Source: Mycolicibacterium sp. CBMA 247 (lineage in GTDB: Bacteria > Actinomycetota > Actinomycetes > Mycobacteriales > Mycobacteriaceae). From it: DNA of 64,000 nucleotides. A model generated the notes under the pieces. That model did not search any database. It was not told where the DNA came from and saw only the letters and a list, made by a program, of their open reading frames with translations. The first letter of the stretch is position 1. Each line of letters begins with the position of its first letter. Positions 6,743 through 14,758 of this stretch are shown piece after piece. The position numbers and the translations under genes are program-made. The stretch spans positions 1,426,001 through 1,490,000 of the forward strand of contig NZ_VTGX01000002.1 in NCBI RefSeq assembly GCF_009729095.1. Direction: 5' to 3'.

Positions 6743-9001
6743 TTATTCAGTATCGGCCGACACCACCGAGGTGACCCGGTGGATGGCGAACTCACGCACC
6801 CGGCCGGCGGCCGGATCGAACGCGGTCAACTGGCCGCCGCGCACGTTGACGGGGGAGACCACCCGCTGAGTGGCCACCCCGGCAGGGTCGACGTAGCCGA
6901 TCACCACCGAGGTCTGGTTGATCGCGGCGTCCTGCAGTTGGGTGATGGCCATCGCGGGGTCCAGTCGCACATTGGCGAACGGCCCGGACGCCACCTTGCG
7001 CAGCACCGCGACGATCGCGCCGAGGGTCTGGGCGGTCGGCGGGGTGGGCGGGCGGTAGACGCGCCGGCGGGTCGGTGCGGCGACGCGCGCGCCGCGGGCC
7101 CTGATGTCGACGACAGCGCCGGTGGAGTCCTCGGCGGCGGGCGCGAAACCGGCCTCGCGCAGCACGGTGAGCACATCGGAGATCGCCGCCTGCGACACCG
7201 CCACGGTCGGGGCCAGCAGTCGCAGCTCGAGACGGTCGGTCCCCGGGGAGGCGACGGCCTGGGCCAGCAGCGCCGGATCCTCACACCGCAGGAACGACGC
7301 GGCCATCCCGACCCGCAGCTGGCCGTGGCGGCGCGCGACATCGTCGATGAGATAGGTCAACCCTTGCGGCACCGGGGTTTTCGAATGCTTCTCGAACAGG
7401 GTGTGCAACTCGCTGGCGGTCCGCCCGGCATCCAGTGCGCGCCGGATGGACGACTCGCTGATCCGGTAGACCATCGCCGCACCCGCCGATTCGACGGTTG
7501 CGACCTCGGCCAGGTGCTCGGCCAGATCCCGCTCCAGGGGGCCGGGCACGATCACCGTGAGATCGGCCTGCAGCAGGAAGTGGTCGAGCGGTTTGGGCAG
7601 CGCCTTGGCCATCGCGGCCAGCACGTCCCCGTCGGCGTCACCGGCCAGCAGGCCGCGGGCGGGCGTGCTGATCGCGCCTCGGCCCACCATGCCCAGCGCG
7701 TGCGCCTCGGCGAGGAGCCCGCTGACAGTGGCCGGTTGCAGCCGCACCGCCCAGCGCGGCCTGCGCCAGATCATGGCTCGTGATGCATCGGCGGCATCGG
7801 CCCCGGTACCCGGCGCCAGTCCGGCCAGCACCGTCAACAACAGCCGGCGGTCCAGCGGAGCGGCCGTCGAGTACAGCGAATCCGACAGGGCGGCAAAGGG
7901 TTTGTTGTCCGGTCCGCGGCTGCCGATCAGGGCGGGCCGGGCCGGCAGATCCAGCCAGGTCGAGGCCAGCAGGTGCCAGCGCGCCGCGGTCGGGGATTCG
8001 ATGAACCTGTCGGCTGCCACCGTCGGCGCCCAGTACGGACCGGTGCCCTCACCCGGGTCCGGTTCGGGCATCCCGGCCGCGATCAGCCCCGCGCCCGCAG
8101 CCAGCTCGAGCAGCAGTCCCAGCCGCGGCTCGTCGATGCCGGTGGTCTTGGCCAGCCGCTTGACGTCGCGCACCCCCAGCCCGCCGTTGCGCAGCTCGGG
8201 AACCGGTGTGCTGCCGAGGGTTTCGATGATCAAGTCGATCTCGCGCAGCAGGTCGATGGCCGCGCCCGCGGCTACCGCGTTCACATCGGCCGGCGTCGTG
8301 GACGACGTCTGAAGTACCGGTGTGGTCAACTCCGTCGGGCCGGGCGCCTCGCCGCGCATCGCCTGGCTGACCAACCGGGGCAGGATCACCGTCTCGGCGT
8401 CGATCCGGCGCAGTAGCCCGGCCTCCAGCAGCCGCGGCACCGGCCGGTCACGCGGAGTGTCCGGTGCCGCATCGCGGGTTCGGCCCACCGGCGAGCCCTC
8501 CAGGAGCCGGGCCAGCAGTTCGTTCTGGGCGTCGTCGAGCCCGCCGAGCAGGTCCGCGATCTCGTCGGCGCTGCGTTCGGATACCTCGACGGCGGCTTGG
8601 CCGACAAACCACGGCAGGCCGGAGGCGACCTCGGGCGCCACCCGCACCGCGGCATCGCCCCACACCAGGGCCCGCTCGCGCAGATCGTCCAGGGCTGTAC
8701 TGAGGTTGTCGGGGCCGACCCGCTCACCCAGCAGCTCGGTCACCTCGGACACCGGCACGGTGTGAGTGTCGGCGTGCAGGACCAGCAGCGCATCCAATAC
8801 CGCAAGCCGCAGGAAGTCCAGTGAATCGGTGGCAGCCTTGACCGACTGCCGTGAGGTGGCGCGTGCGGCCAACGCGGCAATCGTTCCCGGTGGCGGCTGG
8901 CTCAGGTCGGGCCGGAGCTCCAGGAGGCGGATCAGGCCCTTGTCGTCGACGTCGGACAGCCAGGCACCCAGCGGGAATCCGGGAGTCTGTGCGGCAGTCA
9001 T
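6743..9001 (-). CDS. Helicase-associated protein (XPB/Ssl2 N-terminal-like), Rv0862c family
   Basis: A 752-residue actinobacterial protein without ATPase motifs. N-terminal helical repeats (residues 1-250) are followed by winged-helix-like segments, then a region about 490-600 (FLLQADLTVIVPGPLERDL... RISESSIRRALDAG... VPQGLTYLIDDVARRHG) typical of the family annotated as helicase C-terminal/XPB-Ssl2 N-terminal domain. The last 70 residues (TQLQDAAINQTSVVIGYVD... VSPVNVRGGQLTAFD) resemble a WYL-type beta-barrel, a fold that senses DNA ends or ligands in other proteins. It is likely a partner of the XPB helicase encoded nearby. It is divergent from the next gene; the start at 9001 fits the family length. 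Confidence 0.8.
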   Translation of the reverse strand: MTAAQTPGFPLGAWLSDVDDKGLIRLLELRPDLSQPPPGTIAALAARATSRQSVKAATDSLDFLRLAVLDALLVLHADTHTVPVSEVTELLGERVGPDNLSTALDDLRERALVWGDAAVRVAPEVASGLPWFVGQAAVEVSERSADEIADLLGGLDDAQNELLARLLEGSPVGRTRDAAPDTPRDRPVPRLLEAGLLRRIDAETVILPRLVSQAMRGEAPGPTELTTPVLQTSSTTPADVNAVAAGAAIDLLREIDLIIETLGSTPVPELRNGGLGVRDVKRLAKTTGIDEPRLGLLLELAAGAGLIAAGMPEPDPGEGTGPYWAPTVAADRFIESPTAARWHLLASTWLDLPARPALIGSRGPDNKPFAALSDSLYSTAAPLDRRLLLTVLAGLAPGTGADAADASRAMIWRRPRWAVRLQPATVSGLLAEAHALGMVGRGAISTPARGLLAGDADGDVLAAMAKALPKPLDHFLLQADLTVIVPGPLERDLAEHLAEVATVESAGAAMVYRISESSIRRALDAGRTASELHTLFEKHSKTPVPQGLTYLIDDVARRHGQLRVGMAASFLRCEDPALLAQAVASPGTDRLELRLLAPTVAVSQAAISDVLTVLREAGFAPAAEDSTGAVVDIRARGARVAAPTRRRVYRPPTPPTAQTLGAIVAVLRKVASGPFANVRLDPAMAITQLQDAAINQTSVVIGYVDPAGVATQRVVSPVNVRGGQLTAFDPAAGRVREFAIHRVTSVVSADTE

Positions 9002-9083
9002 ATCCTGACCAGCGTAAAGCTACTTCCCGCAGTCTGCTGCGCCGGTCTCGCCTCCGGATCGCGGGCCTGCCACAATGTGGAGC

Positions 9084-9272
9084 GTGGCTGACAACAAGAA
9101 GAACCAGTACATCGACAACGGCTGGCCGGTGCTCTCCGACGGCGACGATCACGCCGTGAGCGAGCTCGCCACCGACCGTACCGGGGCGCTCTCCCCGTTC
9201 GGCGATGTGACCTTTCCATTGCCGGCCCATGAGCTGCCCTTCATCCAGTCGGTCACCGTCGTCAACAGGTAA
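9084..9272 (+). CDS. Small conserved hypothetical protein (Rv0863-like position)
   Basis: About 62 residues starting at GTG 9084 (an in-frame ATG at 9075 adds three residues; the choice is uncertain). The product is acidic, with a short charged start (ADNKKNQYIDNGWPVLSDGDDHAV) and no signal peptide or membrane span. Its place between the divergent helicase-associated gene and moaC matches Rv0863 in M. tuberculosis. The stop at 9270-9272 is two bases before the moaC start, so it is probably the first gene of the moaC-mog-moaE operon. Function unknown. Confidence 0.65.
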   Translation: MADNKKNQYIDNGWPVLSDGDDHAVSELATDRTGALSPFGDVTFPLPAHELPFIQSVTVVNR

Positions 9273-9274
9273 CT

Positions 9275-9760
9275 GTGGGACTGTCGCACCTCGACGAGTC
9301 CGGCGCGGCCCACATGGTCGACGTCACGGCCAAGGACGTCACCAAGCGCACCGCGGTGGCCGTGGGCACATTGCACACCCGGCCGGATGTGGTGGCCCTC
9401 ATCGCCTCGGGCGGCCTGCCCAAGGGGGATGCCCTGGCCACTGCGCGGGTGGCCGGGATTCTGGCTGCCAAGCGGACTCCTGAGCTGATCCCGCTGTGCC
9501 ATCAGTTGGCGCTGACCGGCGTGGACGTGGACTTCGACGCCCGCGACGCCGCGGTCGACATCACCGCCACCGTGCGCAGCACCGACCGCACCGGGGTCGA
9601 GATGGAAGCCCTGACCGCGGTCAGCGTGGCCGCGCTGACGCTCTACGACATGATCAAGGCCGTCGATCCTGCCGCACGCATCGACGACATCAAGGTGGTG
9701 CGCAAAGAGGGCGGTAAAACAGGCTTGTGGGAAAGACCGTCGGAAGAAACGAAGCAGTGA
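9275..9760 (+). CDS. moaC: Cyclic pyranopterin monophosphate synthase MoaC
   Basis: A 161-residue enzyme of the second half of the first molybdenum cofactor step, making cPMP from the MoaA product. The family signature is complete: HMVDVTAKDVTKR near the N-terminus, the KGDALATARVAGI stretch, LIPLCHQL with the catalytic His, and GVEMEALTAVSVAALTLYDMIKA. Start is GTG at 9275. The stop overlaps the mog start. With moaA, moaD and moaE in the same window it forms one of the mycobacterial moa sets (position of moaC2). Confidence 0.95.
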   Translation: MGLSHLDESGAAHMVDVTAKDVTKRTAVAVGTLHTRPDVVALIASGGLPKGDALATARVAGILAAKRTPELIPLCHQLALTGVDVDFDARDAAVDITATVRSTDRTGVEMEALTAVSVAALTLYDMIKAVDPAARIDDIKVVRKEGGKTGLWERPSEETKQ

Positions 9761-10242
9761 CGCGCTCGGCCCGGGTCATCATCGCCTCCACCCGCGCCGC
9801 GGCAGGGGTGTACGACGACCGGACCGGTCCCCTCATCGTCAGCTGGCTGGCCGACCGGGGCTACGACGTCACCGAGCAGATGGTGGTCGCCGACGGGCAT
9901 GCGGTCGGCGACGCACTGCGCGCCGCCCTGGCCGAGTACGTCGACGTGATCATCACCTCCGGCGGCACCGGTATCTCACCCACCGACGCCACCCCGGAAG
10001 CGACGATGTCGGTGCTCGACTATCAGATTCCCGGGCTGGCCGACGCCATCCGGCGGGCCGGCGTGCACAAGGTGCCCACCGCGGTGTTGTCCCGCGGTGT
10101 CTGCGGCGTCGCCGGGCGCACCCTGATCGTGAACCTGCCCGGGTCACCCGGCGGGGTCAAGGACGGGCTGGGCGTGCTGGCCGGTGTGCTGGAGCATGCG
10201 TTGGACCAGCTCGGTGGAAGGGACCACCCGAGGACGCGATGA
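9757..10242 (+). CDS. mog: Molybdopterin adenylyltransferase, MogA/MoaB type
   Basis: A 161-residue MoCF-domain protein that adenylylates molybdopterin before metal insertion. The signature SGGTGISPTDATPE and the LPGSPGGVKDGLGVL stretch are present. I chose GTG 9757, which overlaps the moaC stop (GTGA) and has GGAAG about ten bases upstream, over the upstream start at 9727; the resulting TRSARVIIASTRAAAGVY start agrees with mycobacterial Mog. It is co-transcribed with moaC and moaE. Confidence 0.93.
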   Translation: MTRSARVIIASTRAAAGVYDDRTGPLIVSWLADRGYDVTEQMVVADGHAVGDALRAALAEYVDVIITSGGTGISPTDATPEATMSVLDYQIPGLADAIRRAGVHKVPTAVLSRGVCGVAGRTLIVNLPGSPGGVKDGLGVLAGVLEHALDQLGGRDHPRTR

Positions 10243-10270
10243 GCGCTTGCGCGAAGAGGAGACTGAGCCG

Positions 10271-10699
10271 ATGAGCGCAACCATCGTGCGTGTCGAGCTG
10301 ACCGAGACACCGATCTCGCTGACCGAGTACGAGGCGTTGGTGGCTCACGAGGCGGCCGGCGCGGTGGTGGGGTTCTCCGGGGTGGTGCGTGATCACGACG
10401 GGGGCCGTTCGGTCATCCGGCTGGACTACTCCGCGCATCCCAACGCCCTGCAGACCCTGGAAGAGGTTGCCGCCGAGGTGGCCGCGCAGGCCACCGGAGT
10501 GCGGGCGATCGCGGTCAGCCATCGCATCGGAACCCTGCAGATAGGAGACGCCGCCCTGGTGGCCGCTGTGGCAGCGGACCATCGCAGGGCGGCGTTCGAA
10601 ACCTGTGCCCGTCTCGTCGATACCGTCAAAGAGCGGTTACCGGTGTGGAAGCACCAGTACTTCTCCGACGGCACCGACGAATGGGTCGGCTCGGCCTGA
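10271..10699 (+). CDS. moaE: Molybdopterin synthase catalytic subunit MoaE
   Basis: A 142-residue large subunit of molybdopterin synthase, which with thiocarboxylated MoaD inserts the dithiolene sulphurs into cPMP. Family motifs seen are GAVVGFSGVVRDHDGG, LDYSAHPNALQTLEE, AVSHRIGTLQIGDAALV and the C-terminal VKERLPVWKHQYFSDG with the active-site Lys. AGGAG lies about ten bases before the ATG at 10271, 28 bases after the mog stop. The gene ends only six bases from the convergent rpfA stop. Confidence 0.95.
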   Translation: MSATIVRVELTETPISLTEYEALVAHEAAGAVVGFSGVVRDHDGGRSVIRLDYSAHPNALQTLEEVAAEVAAQATGVRAIAVSHRIGTLQIGDAALVAAVAADHRRAAFETCARLVDTVKERLPVWKHQYFSDGTDEWVGSA

Positions 10700-10705
10700 G
10701 CCGGT

Positions 10706-11971
10706 TCAGGCCGGCGGGGCGACAGCGGCAGGAGCCGGGGCCCCAGCAGCCTCAGCCGCGACGGGGGCGGCAGCCGGGTCAACCGGTGCGACCGGAAGGT
10801 TCGGGCGCTGACCACCCGGGGTGTCCGGGGTGGACAGCGGACGCTGGGTCAACGCCAGCAGGGCATCCTTACCGCTGATGTCCTGGGTCTGGATCGCGTG
10901 CCAGATCTCCCGCAGATACGTCGCGTTCGGGCCCTGGCCCGGGACCTGCGACGGGCTGTCGTTGGTGGTGCCCGGCGGCAGGTTCTGCGGGCTGGCCAGA
11001 TGCGGGACGCCCTCGGCGGGAACCGCGGGGACACCGTTGGTGGCCACCTGGTTGGCGACGTCGAAGACCGGCTGCGGGATATCGACGTTGTTGAGCGGGG
11101 CCAGCGGATCCGGTGCGGGTGCGGCGACGGCAGGCGCAGCTGCGGCGGGTGCGACAGCCGGGGCCGGCGCGGGAGCCGGGGGCAGTGCCGGATCGAGCGG
11201 CAGCGGGGCGCCCACGTGCAGCGCCCAGGTCTGCGGCTGCTCGCCCGGGGCCGGAGCCTGATCCCAGTCCGCCGGGGCGGGAGCCGGGGCATCAACCGGA
11301 GCCGGGGCCTCAGGAGCGGGAGCTTCGGGGGCTGCCTCGGGGGCCGGAACGTGCAGTGCGGCGTCGACGATCGCGGCGGCCTCTGGGGCTGGGGCCAACG
11401 CGGCGTCCAGCGGCGCATCGGGTGCCGGAGGCAGGTTCTCAGGGGCCGGAGCCGGGGCCTCAGGGGCGGGCGGCAGGTTCTCCGGTGCAGGCGGGGCGTC
11501 GGCAGGCAACGGGCCGTCGAGCGGCGCGGCCGGCAGCTCACCGTTGACCTGGGGTGCGTCCAGCGGGGCGGGAGCCGGCTGGTTGACCACATTGCGCGGG
11601 GTAGAGCCCGACAGGCCGTGTCCGCAGACCGGCCAAGCGCCCTTGCCCTGGCGGGCCAGAACCCGCTCGGCGACTGCGATCTGCTGGTCCTTGGTGGCCA
11701 TGAAGGCCGACGGTGCGTACTCGGCGCCGCCGTTGGAAGACCACGTGCCGGGCGAGAACTGCAGGCCGCCGTGGTAGCCGTTGCCGGTGTTGATCGCCCA
11801 GTTGCCGCCGGACTCGCAGCGGGCTACCTGATCCCACTCACCGTCGGTCGCGGCCATGGCCTGACCGGCCATGGCGAGGCCGCCGCCACCGAGCACAGCG
11901 CCGGTGAAGGCAATTTTGGCGACATTCTTTGCTGAAGACGAGGAAGCGGGCTTGCGGTGCCGTCCACTCAT
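10706..11971 (-). CDS. rpfA: Resuscitation-promoting factor RpfA
   Basis: A 421-residue secreted peptidoglycan-cleaving protein that helps dormant mycobacteria resume growth. The signal peptide covers about residues 1-41 (ends AMAGQAMA|ATDG). The Rpf lytic domain (about 42-118) shows ARCESGGNW with the catalytic Glu, GLQFSPGTW, and the second disulphide Cys in WPVCG. The remaining 300 residues are Ala/Pro-rich repeats as in other mycobacterial RpfA proteins. ATG 11971 was chosen because it begins the signal peptide (MSGRHRKPASS) and is preceded by GAGAGGA; longer frames run into the riboswitch. Likely regulated by c-di-AMP through the leader and by CRP. Confidence 0.95.
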   Translation of the reverse strand: MSGRHRKPASSSSAKNVAKIAFTGAVLGGGGLAMAGQAMAATDGEWDQVARCESGGNWAINTGNGYHGGLQFSPGTWSSNGGAEYAPSAFMATKDQQIAVAERVLARQGKGAWPVCGHGLSGSTPRNVVNQPAPAPLDAPQVNGELPAAPLDGPLPADAPPAPENLPPAPEAPAPAPENLPPAPDAPLDAALAPAPEAAAIVDAALHVPAPEAAPEAPAPEAPAPVDAPAPAPADWDQAPAPGEQPQTWALHVGAPLPLDPALPPAPAPAPAVAPAAAAPAVAAPAPDPLAPLNNVDIPQPVFDVANQVATNGVPAVPAEGVPHLASPQNLPPGTTNDSPSQVPGQGPNATYLREIWHAIQTQDISGKDALLALTQRPLSTPDTPGGQRPNLPVAPVDPAAAPVAAEAAGAPAPAAVAPPA

Positions 11972-11991
11972 ACGCGTGAAGATCCTCTCGT

Positions 11992-12180
11992 ATGCGCCCG
12001 CGAGGTCAGCTGTCGGGTTCGGATGGGAGAGGTCACCCGGCCGGCGTCGTCGAAACGGCGACGGCTTCACCCCAAGGGGCCGCAAGCGGCTCCTGGTCCT
12101 GAATAAATCGGTGGACCGGTGGGTCCCCCGCCTCCATCCATGTTGTTCGTCGTTACCCCCGCCCGATGGATGGAGCTCGG
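11992..12180 (-). ncRNA. ydaO/yuaA-type c-di-AMP riboswitch in the rpfA leader
   Basis: On the minus strand, between the rpfA promoter region and its start codon, the conserved ydaO blocks appear in order: CGGGGGACCC (12121-12131), GGGGTGAAG (12065-12073), GGCCGGGTGACCTC, then ATCCGAACCCGACAGCT (12008-12024) followed by the CGCGGGCG stem. The 5' arm (12163-12180) pairs with 12131-12140. The binding site and rpfA ATG follow within 20 bases, so it could act on transcription or translation. Such riboswitches are known upstream of actinobacterial rpf and cell-wall hydrolase genes. The exact edges are estimated. Confidence 0.88.
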
Positions 12181-12199
12181 CGCTATCGGAATGAGGTGG

Positions 12200-12223
12200 G
12201 TCAACTGATTAGGGTCAGTTGAC
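12200..12223. promoter_or_regulatory. Perfect 9-bp inverted repeat upstream of the rpfA leader
   Basis: GTCAACTGA (12200-12208) and TCAGTTGAC (12215-12223) are separated by TTAGGG. The site lies just upstream of the riboswitch, where the rpfA promoter should be, and contains a TTGAC element on the minus strand usable as a -35 hexamer. It is a good candidate operator; the regulator is unknown. The stretch from 12224 to 12393 contains no gene and nothing else I recognise. Confidence 0.5.
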
Positions 12224-12393
12224 TTGGGAATGAACGGTAACTGCTCCCCGCAATCCCGTCACCTTTTGCGGCCTCGGGCGTTTCCGATGCGAGCAAACCT
12301 TAAAAGTTGTTTAAAGGTCCAGGTTGCTGACGCGTTGTCGCAGGTGGGCGCGAGGCTCCACCTCGCCGTAGCCAGCTCGTGACCATTTCGTTA

Positions 12394-12409
12394 TGTGATG
12401 TAAATCACG
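12394..12409. promoter_or_regulatory. CRP-like binding site upstream of rpfA
   Basis: TGTGA-TGTAAA-TCACG matches the mycobacterial CRP consensus TGTGA-N6-TCACA at nine of ten defined bases. It lies directly after the moaD stop codon and about 210 bases upstream of the riboswitch. rpfA is a known CRP (Rv3676) target in M. tuberculosis, so the match fits established regulation. The distance to the promoter is large, so it may act from far upstream. Confidence 0.6.
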
Positions 12410-12673
12410 TTAACCGCCGGCGAAGGGCGGTAACACATCGATGGTCTGAGGCGTTGACACCGGCTTGCCCATATCGCGTACCGCGACTCCGTCGCACAGG
12501 TATGAGCAGCGCTTTAGCACGCGCGCGAGCTCTGAGCCGCGGCCGCTGAGTCGCTCGACGAGCGTCGCGATCGTGGTGTCTTTCGCCAAATCTAACGTTT
12601 CCGTATCAACTCCGGCCGCGGCGGCCGCAGCGGCGAAATAGCGGATCGTTACGGCAACGGTCTGCTCTGCCAT
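12410..12673 (-). CDS. moaD: Molybdopterin synthase sulphur carrier MoaD
   Basis: An 87-residue ubiquitin-fold protein ending in FAGG, the C-terminal Gly-Gly that is adenylylated and thiocarboxylated to carry sulphur to MoaE. The core TIRYFAAAAAAAGVDTE and VLPPFAGG segments fit the family. The ATG at 12673 touches the stop of moaA, so the two are translated from one message (yccF-moaA-moaD). The stop sits against the CRP-like site. Confidence 0.92.
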   Translation of the reverse strand: MAEQTVAVTIRYFAAAAAAAGVDTETLDLAKDTTIATLVERLSGRGSELARVLKRCSYLCDGVAVRDMGKPVSTPQTIDVLPPFAGG

Positions 12674-13750
12674 CTACCCGCCGATCGCGCTCATCGGGCG
12701 GGTGGGCTGCACGAAATCCGGGTTGTTGATGCCGTGTCCGGCGGGCTTGGCCCACATCGCCGTCCGCCAGGCCGCCTCGATGGCCCCGTCGTCGGCGCCG
12801 CCGCGCAGCAGTGCCCGCAGATCGGTCTCCTCGGTGGAGAACAGGCAGCTGCGGATCTGGCCGTCGGCGGTCAGCCGGGTGCGGTCACAGGCCGAACAGA
12901 ATGCGTGCGATACCGAGGCGATCACCCCGACCGTGCCCGCACGGTGCGCGGCGGTCTCGGCCACCTGCCACAGCTCGGCCGGGGCCGAGCCACGCGGCTT
13001 CGGATCGGGTCGCAGGTCGAAGTGCTCCTGCAGAGTGGCCAGGATGGTGTCGGCGTCGATCACCGAGCCACGCTGCCACGTGTGTCCGGCGTCCAGTGGC
13101 ATCTGCTCGATGATGCGCAGCTGGTATCCGTGATCGAGGCAGTAGGCCAACAGGTTCACGGCGTCGTCGAGACCCGAAACCGGATCGAGCACAGCATTGA
13201 CCTTCACCGGATCCAGCCCGGCCGCCTTGGCGGCGGCCAGCCCGTCGAGCACGTCGGGCAGCCGGTCGCGGCGCGTGATCCTGGCGAAGTGGGCGGCGTC
13301 GACGCTGTCCAACGACACGTTGATCCGGTCCAGCCCGGCCTGTTTGAGTCCCGCGGCACGCCGGGCCAGCCCGATGCCGTTGGTGGTCAGCATGATCTCG
13401 GGCCGGGGGCGCAGGGTCGCCACTGCCGCCACCACGTCCTCCAGGTGGCGCGTGACCAACGGTTCGCCGCCGGTGAACCGCACGCTGGTGATGCCCAGCC
13501 CGGTGACGGCGATGCGCAGCAGCCGGTTCAGCTCCTCGGCGCTCAGCAGCGCCTCGCCGGGCAACCAGTCCAGACCCTCGGCCGGCATGCAATAGGTACA
13601 GCGCAGATTGCACTTGTCGGTCAGCGAGACCCGCAGGTCGGTGGCCACCCGGCCGTAGGTGTCCACCAGTGGCCCGCTCATAGGGGCCGGATCGATGGAC
13701 GGGCCACCGGACCGGTTCACGGTGGGCAACCCGAGCGGGGTCACCGTCAT
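12674..13750 (-). CDS. moaA: GTP 3',8-cyclase MoaA
   Basis: A 358-residue radical SAM enzyme that converts GTP to 3',8-cyclo-GTP, the first step of molybdenum cofactor synthesis. The SAM cluster Cys residues are at 47, 51 and 54 (CNLRCTYC), the GGEPL motif follows (FTGGEPLVT), the C-terminal substrate cluster is CSACDRTRL...SC, and the chain ends in Gly-Gly as required for activity. The ATG at 13750 overlaps the yccF stop (ATGA); the much longer open frame upstream is not coding. Confidence 0.96.
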   Translation of the reverse strand: MTVTPLGLPTVNRSGGPSIDPAPMSGPLVDTYGRVATDLRVSLTDKCNLRCTYCMPAEGLDWLPGEALLSAEELNRLLRIAVTGLGITSVRFTGGEPLVTRHLEDVVAAVATLRPRPEIMLTTNGIGLARRAAGLKQAGLDRINVSLDSVDAAHFARITRRDRLPDVLDGLAAAKAAGLDPVKVNAVLDPVSGLDDAVNLLAYCLDHGYQLRIIEQMPLDAGHTWQRGSVIDADTILATLQEHFDLRPDPKPRGSAPAELWQVAETAAHRAGTVGVIASVSHAFCSACDRTRLTADGQIRSCLFSTEETDLRALLRGGADDGAIEAAWRTAMWAKPAGHGINNPDFVQPTRPMSAIGG

Positions 13751-14139
13751 GCCGGGGCCTTCAACGAGTCGACCGGGACGATCTCCTTGCCCAGCGGCAT
13801 CAGCGACACCGGGATCATCTTGAGATCGGCCAGCGCCAACGGGATTCCGATGATGGTCACGGCCATGGCCACCGCGCTGATCAGGTGCCCGAGTGCCAGC
13901 CACCAGCCGAACAGGATGATCCAGATGATGTTGCCGACCAGTGCGCCGGGCCTGGTTCCGGGCTTGTCCACGATCGTGCGGCCGAACGGCCACAGTGCAA
14001 AGGAAGCGATGCGCAGCGAGGCGAACCCGAACGGGATGGTGACGATCAGGACGAAACAGATCAGTGCGGCCAGCAGGTATCCCAGCGCCAACCACAGGCC
14101 GCCGAAGATCAACCAGATGATATTCAGTATCACTCGCAT
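13747..14139 (-). CDS. yccF: YccF-family membrane protein
   Basis: A 130-residue protein made of two YccF (DUF307) repeats, each a helical hairpin with the WLxxGY/WLALGHL and IPFG/IPLA motifs, four membrane spans in all. The function in bacteria is unknown. It is the Rv0870c equivalent and the first gene of the yccF-moaA-moaD unit, with a 4-base overlap into moaA. It is divergent from cspB, with a 164-base gap between them (14140-14303) in which I see no further element beyond two start regions. Confidence 0.9.
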   Translation of the reverse strand: MRVILNIIWLIFGGLWLALGYLLAALICFVLIVTIPFGFASLRIASFALWPFGRTIVDKPGTRPGALVGNIIWIILFGWWLALGHLISAVAMAVTIIGIPLALADLKMIPVSLMPLGKEIVPVDSLKAPA

Positions 14140-14303
14140 TACCGGCGCATCTCTCTTCCAGAGGTGGTAGCAAGCCTACCGAGTAATCGGGGTGAAGCAC
14201 CCGGTCAGGTCCGAGTAAGATCTCTGCATCGCGTACCGGCGCTGACGGGACGCGAGCTTTATGTGTGTACGTAGTTCTGACAATGACGAGCGGGTGAGAA
14301 GCA

Positions 14304-14717
14304 GTGCCGACCGGCAAGGTTAAGTGGTACGACGCTGAAAAGGGCTTCGGCTTTTTGTCCCAGGAGGACGGCGGCGAGGACGTATATGTGCGGTCCTCGG
14401 CGTTGCCCGCGGGCGTCGAGGGCCTCAAGGCCGGCCAACGTGTCGAGTTCGGCGTGGCTGCCGGTCGCCGCGGCCCGCAGGCGTTGAGCGTCAAACTCAT
14501 CGACCCGCCGCCGAGCCTGAGCCGTACCCGCCGCGAGGCCGAGCGGCCCGAGCACAAGCACACCCCCGACGAACTGCACGGCATGGTCTCGGACATGATC
14601 ACGCTGCTCGAGGACATCGTGCAGCCCGAGCTGCGCAAGGGTCGCTACCCCGACCGCAAGGTCGCGCGCCGGGTGTCCGAGGTGGTCAAGGCCGTCGCGC
14701 AGGAGCTCGACGCCTGA
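14304..14717 (+). CDS. cspB: Cold-shock-domain protein CspB
   Basis: A 137-residue protein with an N-terminal cold-shock domain (GKVKWYDAEKGFGFLSQEDG, then a DVYVRSSAL strand in place of the common DVFVHYSAI) for single-stranded nucleic-acid binding, and a C-terminal helical extension (about 85-137) of the mycobacterial CspB type. Start is GTG 14304 with GAGAAG upstream. Role: RNA chaperone. It is the Rv0871 equivalent. Confidence 0.92.
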   Translation: MPTGKVKWYDAEKGFGFLSQEDGGEDVYVRSSALPAGVEGLKAGQRVEFGVAAGRRGPQALSVKLIDPPPSLSRTRREAERPEHKHTPDELHGMVSDMITLLEDIVQPELRKGRYPDRKVARRVSEVVKAVAQELDA

Positions 14718-14758
14718 TCTTCCTTCGCCGCGGGTAGTGCCCGGCGCAAGATGTAGGT

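Noticed and set aside
13751..14638. N-terminal extension of MoaA
   Set aside because: It overlaps yccF and cspB in other frames; the ATGA overlap at 13750 gives the correct MoaA length.
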